Counted from the first letter of the stretch, positions 15,973 through 23,160 are shown. The stretch: 23,160 nt of DNA from Methanoregula sp. UBA276 (GCA_002508495.1 DANA01000061.1:1-23160); one strand, 5' to 3'. Program-made: numbers and translations. The notes: generated by a model from the letters alone, not told the origin.

Positions 15973-16359
15973 TCAGTCTACATCTCCCTTCCGGAAGAGG
16001 TACATCTGGAAGATCACTGCAGAAAGTGCAAGAACAAGGATTGAGAGTGCGAGTGCATTCTGCGTACTGAGCCTGAGCACGTTGAGGTAATCCAGCCAGA
16101 AAAGACCGAACATGAAGAACAGGCCTGTAAGCCATGCATAGGACAACCCGTAGGCCCCGATCTTCTTCGATCGTTCATCGGATTCCGGGTCATCGCCATA
16201 TTTCCGGTGATTGGTGATACCGGTAATCAGGAAGACAACCCCTGCTGCTATTAACATCGATCCAATGTTGGCTTCTCCTGCGGTCAGCACGATCGAAACA
16301 ATCCCGCTGATCAGCATCAACGCTCCGATAATTATCCGGTACATGTTTCTGGGTTTCAT
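15973..16359 (-). CDS. Four-helix membrane protein, DUF2178-like
   Basis: A 128-residue integral membrane protein of unknown function. Hydrophobic segments lie at about 7-27, 31-49, 72-92 and 100-122. A central cytoplasmic-type loop HRKYGDDPESDERSKKIGAY (51-70) carries the DER(S/T)KK signature typical of DUF2178 proteins. In many prokaryotes such small membrane proteins sit next to a small Xre regulator, as here, and may sequester or modulate it; that role is an inference. I start at ATG 16359 (MKPRNMY); an in-frame TTG three codons earlier is an alternative. Its TGA overlaps the first possible ATG of the regulator gene (TGATG), so the pair is one operon, led by the twin-dyad promoter. Confidence 0.82.
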   Translation of the reverse strand: MKPRNMYRIIIGALMLISGIVSIVLTAGEANIGSMLIAAGVVFLITGITNHRKYGDDPESDERSKKIGAYGLSYAWLTGLFFMFGLFWLDYLNVLRLSTQNALALSILVLALSAVIFQMYLFRKGDVD

Positions 16360-16373
16360 GGTATCCAATCACT

Positions 16374-16392
16374 ATGTTATGTATTTCTAACA
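16374..16392. promoter_or_regulatory. Operator-like dyad A of the DUF2178-HTH operon
   Basis: ATGTTATGTATTTCTAACA, with arms TGTTA and TAACA separated by 8 bases. It matches dyad B at 18 of 19 positions. It begins 15 bases before the ATG of the membrane-protein gene, where a bound repressor would block the transcription start. Confidence 0.75.
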
Positions 16393-16398
16393 CAGGGG

Positions 16399-16405
16399 TA
16401 TTAAT
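16399..16405 (-). promoter_or_regulatory. Possible TATA box of the DUF2178-HTH operon
   Basis: ATTAATA on the minus strand lies between the two dyads. A start about 26 bases downstream would fall inside dyad A near 16376, leaving a leader of roughly 17 bases. The A+T-rich surroundings make other boxes possible. Confidence 0.4.
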
Positions 16406-16423
16406 GTTATCTATTTCTAACAT
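16404..16423. promoter_or_regulatory. Operator-like dyad B of the DUF2178-HTH operon
   Basis: ATGTTATCTATTTCTAACAT, with perfect 6-base arms ATGTTA/TAACAT around 8 bases. It is an almost exact copy of dyad A, displaced by 30 bp, about three helical turns, so two repressor dimers would sit on the same DNA face. It partly overlaps the putative TATA/BRE region. Confidence 0.75.
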
Positions 16424-16447
16424 ATAGGACTAAATGGAGCGCGGAAT

Positions 16448-16470
16448 GAAAAACGAGAAAAATTATTCTC
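16448..16470 (-). terminator. Terminator after sepS
   Basis: On the minus strand GAGAA and TTCTC (16466-16470 and 16455-16459) form a short stem that includes the sepS stop codon in its loop, followed by GTTTTTC. The T-rich run is what archaeal termination chiefly needs. It separates the translation operon from the regulator operon. Confidence 0.5.
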
Positions 16471-18046
16471 TGGTGACAGACCGGACCGAGAGGAAGACCG
16501 GGCCCCGGACATCGACCTTCTTGTTGTTGTCGGTGATGAAACGCATCGCGTAATCGTCAATCCTGAGATTAATGTCGCTTGGGAGTTTTGCCATCTTCAC
16601 CTGAAGGGTCGTACCTTTGCCGCACCGGGCAGCTTCCTCGACCCGTGCAGCAGCCATTGCCGATACTGCCGAAAGGTACGAGATGCCGGTTGGCACACCC
16701 TCTGTCCGGACCCCGTTCCACTTCTCGGCGTCCGGGACCCCAAGGACGGAGCCATTATGGACAAAGATCTCGTTGGCACAGGCCGGGCCGCAGAGTTTCG
16801 CATTGGCTTCCGGCTCTTCCACAACAACCTTCACTGCGGTCCCGCCGAGTGTTCCCTCCCATGCATCGAATGAGCAGGGGCCTGGTGCTGAACCATTGGC
16901 TGCGGCAACCTTTACAATTTCTGCTGCAAGCTGCTTTCCTTCTCTTGATACCGGCTCCTCCCGAAGGTGCACTGCCCGGACAATCTCGCGGTCAGAGAGC
17001 GGCCGGGGGAAGAATTGGGGATAGACGAGCTGCCGGACATCGTTTGCATGGTATGCGATCATGGCGAGGCGCTCGACCCCGAGACCAAGGTTCATGACCG
17101 GAACCCCGACGCCATACTCGGCAAGTGCTGACGGGGAATACATACCGAAGGTTGCCACTTCGACCCATCCATGTACCGGGTGCCGGGCATAGACCTCAGT
17201 CTGGGTGTCCGGCATGTAATACTTGGAGCGTTTCTCGTCCGGCTGGAAGCGGAAGTCGGTATACCCGAACGCGGAGAGGAGTGCTTCGCTGACGGCCTTT
17301 CCGTCCTCGATGGTAACATCCTCACCCGCAACAATACAGGACGCAGAGTGGTAGGTCATCAGCCGTGTCGTCCCCTCTGCCTGCTCGCGCCGGAAACAGC
17401 GGTCGACCGAGAACATGCGCAGCGGAAGCGGGCTCTTGTCCCAGATAGCCCCGAGCGTGATAAACCAGCCGCTGGTCATGTGACTGCGGAGTGTTGAACG
17501 GGAGGACTCAGGGGCAAGTTCGCGGAACTCCGGGAAGACCTCGTCAAGGATATGAACAACAACCCCGTCGTCTGTACCAAGGACTTTTGAGAGCTCAAAC
17601 GTCAGCTCGTCGCCATCGATCTCGGACTTTTTGTACGCATGGAGCGTCTCGCGAAGCTTCTCCTCGGTAGGTGCGGACATGGCCGTACCAAGAATCGCGT
17701 TGATCCGGTCAAGGCGGTCGCGGGCTATCCCCACGTTGGGACGCGGAAGTCCCCCGAGATAAAATACCCGGTCGAGGACTGCCATCGCTTCGGGGCCAAA
17801 CTGGCGGTAGATGTCCTTCTCTTCGATAATGACCGGGACCTCCGCCTCGTCAAAACCCATCGAGAGATAGGTCTCGCGCAGACGGTTGATGGTGGCAAAG
17901 ACCGGGTGCGCCTGCGCCCGCTTGTATACCCGGCACGGGTACGTCTCCGCATGCGCTGCGGGCGTCAGGACCGACGGACCCTCGTGCCATGCCCCTTCAA
18001 AATTCTCATGTGATCGTTGTTTCCAGTCCTCAGGATTGAATCTCAT
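16463..18046 (-). CDS. sepS: O-phosphoserine--tRNA(Cys) ligase (SepRS)
   Basis: SepRS charges tRNA(Cys) with O-phosphoserine, later converted to Cys-tRNA by SepCysS; it is typical of methanogens. In 527 residues (family about 535) it opens MRFNPEDWKQRSHENFEGAW. Class II motif 2 is FSVDRCFRREQ (212-222) and motif 3 is NLGLGVERLAMI (319-330). SHMTSGW (188-194) with His189/Thr191 and YHSASC (232-237) with Ser234/Ser236 correspond to the phosphate-binding HxT and SxS of known SepRS. The C-terminal third is the anticodon-binding part. ATG 18046 overlaps the TGA of the upstream gene (ATGA); an in-frame codon 21 positions earlier has no family support. It is the last gene of the translation operon. 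Confidence 0.95.
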   Translation of the reverse strand: MRFNPEDWKQRSHENFEGAWHEGPSVLTPAAHAETYPCRVYKRAQAHPVFATINRLRETYLSMGFDEAEVPVIIEEKDIYRQFGPEAMAVLDRVFYLGGLPRPNVGIARDRLDRINAILGTAMSAPTEEKLRETLHAYKKSEIDGDELTFELSKVLGTDDGVVVHILDEVFPEFRELAPESSRSTLRSHMTSGWFITLGAIWDKSPLPLRMFSVDRCFRREQAEGTTRLMTYHSASCIVAGEDVTIEDGKAVSEALLSAFGYTDFRFQPDEKRSKYYMPDTQTEVYARHPVHGWVEVATFGMYSPSALAEYGVGVPVMNLGLGVERLAMIAYHANDVRQLVYPQFFPRPLSDREIVRAVHLREEPVSREGKQLAAEIVKVAAANGSAPGPCSFDAWEGTLGGTAVKVVVEEPEANAKLCGPACANEIFVHNGSVLGVPDAEKWNGVRTEGVPTGISYLSAVSAMAAARVEEAARCGKGTTLQVKMAKLPSDINLRIDDYAMRFITDNNKKVDVRGPVFLSVRSVTRE

Positions 18047-18942
18047 TGTTTCTGCTCCAGCACAACCACTCTGCTCAGCGTGTTCTCGTCTTTGAACCGG
18101 TAATCGCACGCTGATGCGACCTTTTCTGCAAAGGACCGCACTTCCGCATGCTCCGGCATATTCTCTCTAGCCAACCGGTTTTGACTGTATCCCAGATACA
18201 TATATCCCTTGATTTCCACAAACGTTGCGCCCGAGTCCTGCAGGATCCTGGCATACTGCTCCGGGGCATAATCGTTGAGGCCCTTCACGAGGGTTATCCT
18301 GATGGCAGACCTCCGTTTTCCGAGGAGACCGAGGCTTTCCTGTATCCTGTCCCAGTAATCACTGACTGGTCGGCAGACTTTGAGGTACGTCTCCCGGTCC
18401 GGTGCATCCAGCGAGATGTACATCTGGAACGGGTTGCACTTTTTCAGCATGGCAGGATTTGTCCCGTTGCTGACAAGGAACGTGGTATACCCGTTCTGGT
18501 GAAAAAGGTCAATCAGTTCCGGAAGCTTCGTGTAGAGGGTGGGCTCTCCGGAGAGGGAGATTGCAACATGCTTTGGTTCAAGCGCCTCCTTCCACCGCTC
18601 ATCGGTCACCGTATTATCAAGCACCGCATTGTAGCCGGCAAGCGCTTTCTTCTGGAACTTCCTGATGCCGGCAAGGATAGTCTCGGGCGGGCACTCTTCC
18701 TCTTCCCGCGGTTCGTGCTCAAAGGAACGCCAGCAGAAAAGGCAGCGCTGGTTGCACCGGAGCGTGGGTGTCATCTGGACACAGCGGTGGCTGTCAATCC
18801 CGTAGAACTGGTGCTTGTAACACATGTCCCCGCCCTGCAGGGCGCGCTTGCACCACAGGCAGGGCTTGAGCGCTGCCGTGGATGTGGGGGAAAAGAACTG
18901 GTATCCCTGCTTTCGCAGGGGTTCACATGGAGTGGATGGCAT
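18043..18942 (-). CDS. taw1: tRNA 4-demethylwyosine synthase (radical SAM enzyme Taw1/TYW1)
   Basis: Taw1 condenses N1-methylguanosine-37 of tRNA(Phe) with pyruvate to form the tricyclic 4-demethylwyosine, which stabilises the reading frame. The radical-SAM cluster motif is CNQRCLFCW (Cys63, 67, 70). Cys28, Cys41 and Cys54, spaced by 13, match the second Fe-S cluster of Methanocaldococcus TYW1 (26, 39, 52). ISLSGEPTLYTKLPELI and FLVSNGTNP are further family blocks. I start at ATG 18942, which overlaps argS by 20 bases; a TTG six codons upstream is possible. The call is very secure. Its placement in an operon with argS, aRF1 and sepS fits a decoding role. Confidence 0.95.
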   Translation of the reverse strand: MPSTPCEPLRKQGYQFFSPTSTAALKPCLWCKRALQGGDMCYKHQFYGIDSHRCVQMTPTLRCNQRCLFCWRSFEHEPREEEECPPETILAGIRKFQKKALAGYNAVLDNTVTDERWKEALEPKHVAISLSGEPTLYTKLPELIDLFHQNGYTTFLVSNGTNPAMLKKCNPFQMYISLDAPDRETYLKVCRPVSDYWDRIQESLGLLGKRRSAIRITLVKGLNDYAPEQYARILQDSGATFVEIKGYMYLGYSQNRLARENMPEHAEVRSFAEKVASACDYRFKDENTLSRVVVLEQKQ

Positions 18943-20587
18943 CAATCCCGAGTGTTTCAAGCGATTCTTTCAACGTATTCTGCAATGCTTTGACAAGCGT
19001 CAGGCGCCGGTTCCGGACCTCTCCTTCGCTCTTCAGTACCGGCTCGTAGTGGTAGAAGGTGTTGAACGTGTCGGCGAGTTCGCGGGCGTAGATGGCAAGG
19101 ATGTGGGGGCGGAGTTCAAAAACAACGTTTTCGATGACCTGCGGGAACTTGGCGATCTTCTTCGCGAGCAGGATCTCCTGTTCGGTCTCAAGTTCGAAGC
19201 AAACGGGGAATGTTCCGGCCTTTTCAAGAATGCTGCATGCACGGGCATGGGCGTACTGGATATAGGGTCCGCTCTGCCGCTCGAAATCGAGCGCCTCCTT
19301 CCAGTCAAAGACCGTGCTCTTTTCGGGAGAGACCTTCACGATATCATAGCGGATGGCGGCAAGTCCGACCGATTGTGCAATCGACTTCCGTGTATCCTCG
19401 TCAAGTTCCGGCCTCCGTGCTGTAACTTCCTCAAAGGCGCGCTTCCGGATCTCCGTGATGAGGTCATCCGCTGAGACGAATTTGCCGGCCCGGGTGCTCA
19501 TGGACCCTTCAGGAAGTGAGACGAACTCGAAGTGGACGATCTCCGGGACCTTCTCGCCAAGGATCTTCATGGTGCACTGGAGCTGGGCCCCGATCAGTTT
19601 GTGATCCGCGCCAAGAACATCGATGACACGGTCGAAATTCGCCGCTTTCCACGCATGGTACGCAAGATCACGGGCTGCATACACTGAAGTCCCGTCGCTC
19701 CTGCGGATGACATACGGGTTCTCGAAATCGAACTCCGAAAGGTCCAGGGCAAGCGTCTCATCGTCCCGTGCCTGGGGCATCCGTTTGAGTTTATTGATTA
19801 TCCGTTCCGTGTTGCCATTACGGATGAAGTCACTCTCCCAGACAAACCGGTCATGGGCAACGTTGAGGTCTTTCATCGTCACCTTGAACCCGTCAAGGCA
19901 GCGGGATACTTCCCTGCGGAATTTTCTGACAGTTGCCGGGTCGCCGTTCTCGATCAACTGCATGAGGAGGTTGACCTGCTGGGTGATGCTCTCGTCTTTC
20001 TGGATCTCCTGGTTTGCCGCGATATAGACCCGGGCAATGTGGGCGTCCTCTTTCTCACCCTCGCGCTGCGCGCTGTCGAGATTATCGAACCCCCAGACCA
20101 CGATCGCGATCTGGCGGCCCATGTCATTGACATAATACTGGACCTCTAGGGAGTAGCCCGCCTTGATAAACGCCCGTGCAAGCGTGTCTCCAATGATCGA
20201 GTTCCGGATATGCCCGACGTGGAGGGGACCGTTCGGGTTGGCGCTCGTGTGTTCGAGCACGACACGCACCGCTTTCTTTTGCAGGTTCCCGTAACCCGGC
20301 TGCACCGCAGCCCGGACCGCGTTGCTGACGTAGTCCCTGCCGAAGACGAAGTTAATATAGGGCCCTTTTGCTTCGATGGCAATTTCGGCAAGAGCCGGGT
20401 TCTTCTTCAGATCGCCAGCAAGCTCCTGTGCCAGTTTTACGGGAGCCTGTTTCTTCTGCTTTGCCAGGGAGAATGCAATGGTAGAGGCAAGATCTGCATG
20501 CTCGCCGCCGTCGGTGAGCAGGGGGTCGTCTGTTCCCGTCGCCTCTTTAATAGCATCTCCGATTATCGTATGCATATCGTGTAACAT
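18923..20587 (-). CDS. argS: Arginine--tRNA ligase
   Basis: Class I aminoacyl-tRNA synthetase that charges tRNA(Arg). The 554 residues are a usual length. The N-terminal Add1-type domain is followed by LEHTSANPNGPLHVGHIRN (111-129) with the HIGH-type HVGH at 123-126. MSTRAGKFVS takes the place of a classical KMSKS, as in many ArgRS. SGPYIQYAHARACSIL and the C-terminal DALR anticodon-binding domain with ADTFNTFYHYEPV complete the family picture. The ATG follows the aRF1 stop directly (TAAATG); a second ATG four codons in is an alternative. The 3' end overlaps taw1, implying coupled translation. Confidence 0.95.
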   Translation of the reverse strand: MLHDMHTIIGDAIKEATGTDDPLLTDGGEHADLASTIAFSLAKQKKQAPVKLAQELAGDLKKNPALAEIAIEAKGPYINFVFGRDYVSNAVRAAVQPGYGNLQKKAVRVVLEHTSANPNGPLHVGHIRNSIIGDTLARAFIKAGYSLEVQYYVNDMGRQIAIVVWGFDNLDSAQREGEKEDAHIARVYIAANQEIQKDESITQQVNLLMQLIENGDPATVRKFRREVSRCLDGFKVTMKDLNVAHDRFVWESDFIRNGNTERIINKLKRMPQARDDETLALDLSEFDFENPYVIRRSDGTSVYAARDLAYHAWKAANFDRVIDVLGADHKLIGAQLQCTMKILGEKVPEIVHFEFVSLPEGSMSTRAGKFVSADDLITEIRKRAFEEVTARRPELDEDTRKSIAQSVGLAAIRYDIVKVSPEKSTVFDWKEALDFERQSGPYIQYAHARACSILEKAGTFPVCFELETEQEILLAKKIAKFPQVIENVVFELRPHILAIYARELADTFNTFYHYEPVLKSEGEVRNRRLTLVKALQNTLKESLETLGIDAIHSM

Positions 20588-21859
20588 TTAGTATCCCGTC
20601 CTGTAGCGGAGGATTGCCGCTATCCCCCCGAATGCCGTGAAAAGGATCGAGCCCTCTTCGAAATCATCGGAGATGATCTCCACCTTCGAATTACTCTGAT
20701 CGGCGAGTTTTGTCAGCTCGTCAACAATATCGATCTCTTCATCGAGAACGAGCGGGGCAGTGCACTTCGGGCAGTTGCCAGGATCGATATCAGCGATGGT
20801 TTTTCCTGCCTCAATACTGACGGTCTTCTCGACCACGTAATCGCAGTTCTGGCATTTGATCTTCAGTCGCGATTTCCTGAGCGTGGCAGAGAGAAGGAGC
20901 GTGTCAACTGCCCCAATTTCAAGGTTGTGCCGGATACTGTCCTCACCATAGGCTGCAAGTCCGCCGTCCTTGACCAGTTCCCGCAGGAAACGGTCCATGA
21001 ACGCCTTCTCCTTGACAACGGTCATGCCCTTGAGTGCATCCTGTGCTGCATCGACGAGTTCGGCAAGCCCGTCCTCGTTGGTATAGGCAACATCAAAGAG
21101 CCCGACAATCCGCTTCTGGACCTCGTGGTGGAGGTAGTTCCCCCGTTCGAACTCTTCCTTGGTCGGGCTCGGGCCGCCAATCAGCACACCCTTGAACCGC
21201 TCGAAGAAGTCCTTCTCGGCAAGGAAGATAGCACTCGAGCGCTCCCCGACTTTTGTGTAGTGCTCATCGATTGCGATCTCCCGCAGGCGGCCGAACCGTG
21301 CTGCGGACTGTCCGCCTTTCCGCTGTTTGCCCGGGACCGTTGAGGTTGCCCCGCCTATCGGCTCGATACGGTTGCCGCGCAGAAATCCCCAGTATGCTTC
21401 CCGGCGATCGATGACAAGGAGACCGTACACATACTTCTCCTCGAGCATCTTGAGCAGGGGTTCGAGCTCGAAGTTCGAGCTGCACCGGTACATATAGAGG
21501 TTGAGCGGTTCCGGGGGCTCGATGATGGTGCACTGGAGATCTGATCGGTCCCCGAAGGTCTTGACCGTTCCACAGAAGACCGCAAGACCTTTCTCCGGCG
21601 GGCGCTTGTACGCCTTGAGGCGCGAGAGGATCGAAGAGATAGCGCTCTGGACATTCACCTTGGTCTGCTTGCTCTTGATGTTGGCGCACTGGCCGAACTC
21701 GTCTTTGAGCTGGTTCGTCACATCATAGATCTGTTTATCGGGCGGGATGTAGAGGGTGATAAGCTCCGTCCCGTCACCCTGCTGGGACTGGAGCTTCTCG
21801 AGCACTTTTTTAAACTCGTACCGCTTCCGCGCGTCGTCCATCTCCACTTCTTCTGCCAT
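20588..21859 (-). CDS. prf1: Peptide chain release factor aRF1
   Basis: aRF1 recognises all three stop codons and releases the finished protein from the ribosome. The decoding domain carries NIKS (60-63) and YRCSSNF (124-130, the YxCxxxF motif); the catalytic domain carries GGQ (182-184). The C-terminal domain has CQNC and CPKC zinc-binding pairs near residues 340-375, common in archaeal aRF1. Length 423 is slightly above the typical 410-415. The gene is the first of a four-gene translation operon. A good TATA box 30 bases upstream suggests an almost leaderless message. The call is secure. Confidence 0.96.
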   Translation of the reverse strand: MAEEVEMDDARKRYEFKKVLEKLQSQQGDGTELITLYIPPDKQIYDVTNQLKDEFGQCANIKSKQTKVNVQSAISSILSRLKAYKRPPEKGLAVFCGTVKTFGDRSDLQCTIIEPPEPLNLYMYRCSSNFELEPLLKMLEEKYVYGLLVIDRREAYWGFLRGNRIEPIGGATSTVPGKQRKGGQSAARFGRLREIAIDEHYTKVGERSSAIFLAEKDFFERFKGVLIGGPSPTKEEFERGNYLHHEVQKRIVGLFDVAYTNEDGLAELVDAAQDALKGMTVVKEKAFMDRFLRELVKDGGLAAYGEDSIRHNLEIGAVDTLLLSATLRKSRLKIKCQNCDYVVEKTVSIEAGKTIADIDPGNCPKCTAPLVLDEEIDIVDELTKLADQSNSKVEIISDDFEEGSILFTAFGGIAAILRYRTGY

Positions 21860-21885
21860 TGCCGGGATCCAACCTCTCTGGTAAG

Positions 21886-21893
21886 CTTATACC
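21886..21893 (-). promoter_or_regulatory. TATA box of the aRF1-argS-taw1-sepS operon
   Basis: GGTATAAG on the minus strand is centred about 30 bases before the aRF1 ATG in the 37-base gap after the lipoprotein gene. Transcription would begin at or within a few bases of the ATG. It is the best-placed box in the window. Confidence 0.55.
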
Positions 21894-21896
21894 TAT

Positions 21897-22799
21897 TCAC
21901 TTCCGGGGAGCATAAATTTGCGCCCATTGCTGGATGATCCGCGCATCCACATCCGGGTTTATCCCATGATCCCCGGAAAATTCACTGAATGCTCTCGGTT
22001 CGCCCGCCTGCTCAAAAAGCAGCCTGCCGCTTTCGTACGGGATGACCGGATCTTCCTCGGCATGGAACATCCATACCGGCCTGGGCGAAATTCTGCCGAT
22101 GTAGGTTTGGGGCTCGATTGAAGCAGCAAACCGCACCGGCTCACCGGTATATCCCTGCCCGTCAAGGGAATCGAGAAGGCCCCAGTCCGATGTGGAGATC
22201 CCCACGTACCCGGCAAATTCCGGGTCCAATCCCGCTGCAACGGCAGCATATCTCCCGCCATTGCTCGATCCCATCACAATAACAGGCACCTGGTATCGCT
22301 CTTGCAGGTGTTTCCGCGCTGCAATGAGATCACAGATGCTCAGGTAATACTGGGGCATCTCTCCTGCTTTGAACCTTGCATAGTCCTGCTCTATCAGCTG
22401 AGGGCCAAACGGGATGCCTGCTGTCTCTCCGCCGTTGCCCCGCATATCGACAAAGAGAAATGCATATCCTGCTGACGCGAACCGGACCATCCGCTCCTCG
22501 TGGCCGGCGAGCCTCTCGCCTGCACCGGGTACATAAACAATTGCAGCCCCCGGATTTTCCGGGGCCGCCAAGTATCCGGTCACATCGCCGCATTCCGTGT
22601 GAAATGCAATACGGGATTGCGTATAGGTCTCATTTGATACGATGACCTCTTCCTTCACGGTCCCGGGGGTGCAGTGGAGCGCCAGGACGCCATCGTCGCT
22701 GACCGTATAGGTGGATGCTGGCGGGGCGGTATTGCCGGCACATCCGGAGAGAGCGACAGAGAGCACGATCAGGAATGGAATGAGCAGGGAGGATCGCAT
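21897..22799 (-). CDS. Secreted or membrane-anchored lipoprotein alpha/beta hydrolase (dienelactone-hydrolase/peptidase-like)
   Basis: A 300-residue alpha/beta hydrolase. The N-terminal hydrophobic stretch (2-18) ends in the lipobox LSGC (17-20), so Cys20 is probably lipid-modified and the protein sits outside the membrane. The nucleophile elbow is GSSNGG (177-182, Ser179); Asp250 in AEEDPVIP and His278 in GDHGIN complete the triad. VDMRGNGGETAG (118-129) is typical of S9-type or acyl-esterase-like hydrolases. The substrate is unknown; peptides, esters or cell-surface sugars are possible. ATG 22799 begins two bases after the Nudix stop; a GTG six codons earlier is disfavoured because the signal peptide would be longer and start inside the upstream gene. 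Confidence 0.86.
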   Translation of the reverse strand: MRSSLLIPFLIVLSVALSGCAGNTAPPASTYTVSDDGVLALHCTPGTVKEEVIVSNETYTQSRIAFHTECGDVTGYLAAPENPGAAIVYVPGAGERLAGHEERMVRFASAGYAFLFVDMRGNGGETAGIPFGPQLIEQDYARFKAGEMPQYYLSICDLIAARKHLQERYQVPVIVMGSSNGGRYAAVAAGLDPEFAGYVGISTSDWGLLDSLDGQGYTGEPVRFAASIEPQTYIGRISPRPVWMFHAEEDPVIPYESGRLLFEQAGEPRAFSEFSGDHGINPDVDARIIQQWAQIYAPRK

Positions 22800-22801
22800 G
22801 G

Positions 22802-23160
22802 TCAGAACCCGAGGCACCGGCTGACAAGACAGATGGTCTTGGCATCGGTGATCGACCCGTCCCGCACCATCATGAGAAGGTCCTTTGCCGGAACATCAAT
22901 GACCTCGATGACCTCATCCTCGTCCTTGTCAAATTCCTGCGAGGGAGAAAGCCCGCGTGCCTCATAGAGGAAGATCTTCTCGTCGGTATACCCCGGCGTT
23001 GTTATGATATGTCCCCGGGGCACAATGCTCCGGGCAGTAAACCCCGTCTCCTCGATGAGTTCGCGACCGGCTGCTGCCTCGGGTATCTCGCCGGGTTCAA
23101 GGGCACCTGCGGGAGCTTCGATGATATAGTCATCAATGGCATGACGGTACTGGCGGAGGA
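22802..23160 (-). CDS. Nudix hydrolase, ADP-ribose pyrophosphatase-like (5' end beyond window)
   Basis: The visible 118 residues contain a complete Nudix box, GALEPGEIPEAAAGRELIEETGF, in the GX5EX7REUXEEXGU pattern (about 23031-23099). Just before it, DDYIIEAPAGALEPGE fits the ADP-ribose pyrophosphatase subgroup, in which EAPAG precedes the box. After it come HIITTPGYTDEKIFLYEARGL and a stretch of acidic residues, also usual in that subgroup. Such enzymes remove ADP-ribose and similar nucleotide-sugar by-products in the cytoplasm. The N-terminus, perhaps 50-60 residues, is outside the window. A GTG at 23023 lies inside the domain and is not the start. Confidence 0.92.
   Translation of the reverse strand, partial: LRQYRHAIDDYIIEAPAGALEPGEIPEAAAGRELIEETGFTARSIVPRGHIITTPGYTDEKIFLYEARGLSPSQEFDKDEDEVIEVIDVPAKDLLMMVRDGSITDAKTICLVSRCLGF

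Noticed and set aside
15899..16135. N-terminal extension of the HTH regulator, up to 79 residues
   Set aside because: The upstream portion lies mostly in the membrane-protein gene in another frame, and the family start and GAGGAT site both point to 15898.
16190..16423. 77-codon minus-strand open frame beginning in the twin dyads (MLEIDNINTPVLEIHN)
   Set aside because: Its repeated peptide is only the translation of the two DNA dyads, and the rest is a shadow of the DUF2178-like gene.
16374..16423. The twin repeats as the start of a CRISPR array
   Set aside because: Only two units, 11-base gap instead of a spacer of 30 or more, no cas gene, and a clear promoter position.
18923..20587. Missing KMSKS in ArgRS as a sign of inactivation
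   Set aside because: Many active ArgRS enzymes lack a canonical KMSKS, and all other motifs and the length are normal.

Overview
The window looks like chromosomal DNA from a methanogenic archaeon, most likely of the order Methanomicrobiales (Methanoregula-like). The phylum-level evidence is good: it encodes O-phosphoseryl-tRNA synthetase (SepRS, essentially confined to methanogens and relatives), the archaeal tRNA-wyosine enzyme Taw1/TYW1, archaeal release factor aRF1 with NIKS and GGQ motifs, an archaeal SufBC pair and archaeal GlmU-type sugar nucleotidyltransferases. The genus is inferred only from protein style and moderately high GC. Genes are packed tightly with ATGA-type overlaps. I see no tRNA, rRNA, CRISPR array, insertion sequence or prophage.

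Layout. Positions 1-9053 (minus strand) form one long gene string, read from right to left: sufC, sufB, pcm, a cyclase/kynurenine-formamidase-like gene, a cysteine-rich DUF364-like gene, glmM, a bifunctional glmU, a glmU paralogue and glmS (3' end outside the window). The last four make UDP-GlcNAc from fructose-6-phosphate. SufBC builds Fe-S clusters, and Pcm repairs isoaspartyl proteins. Positions 9175-10083 (plus) hold an orphan beta-class DNA methyltransferase. Positions 10096-12017 (minus) hold a HAD phosphatase of the NagD type and a membrane-anchored transglutaminase-like protein. Positions 12275-15656 (plus) hold a two-gene DNA-repair-like operon: a DEDDh exonuclease with an HhH element (MrfB/YprB-like) followed by a DEAH helicase with a C-terminal cysteine cluster (MrfA/YprA-like).

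Positions 15665-16359 (minus) hold a four-helix membrane protein of DUF2178 type and a small Xre-type repressor. They lie behind a promoter that carries two nearly identical 19-bp dyad elements exactly 30 bp apart. Positions 16463-21859 (minus) are a translation operon (aRF1, argS, taw1/TYW1, sepS) with a clear TATA box in front of aRF1 and a hairpin/T-rich terminator after sepS. Positions 21897-23160 (minus) hold a lipoprotein alpha/beta hydrolase and a Nudix hydrolase cut by the window edge.

Points most worth a second look: the twin operators and the membrane-protein/repressor pair they serve; the archaeal MrfB-MrfA pair; the methyltransferase whose TAWGSW segment resembles CTAG-specific enzymes in a window with only four CTAG sites; the cysteine-rich DUF364-like protein; and the two GlmU paralogues, only one of which keeps the acetyltransferase signature.
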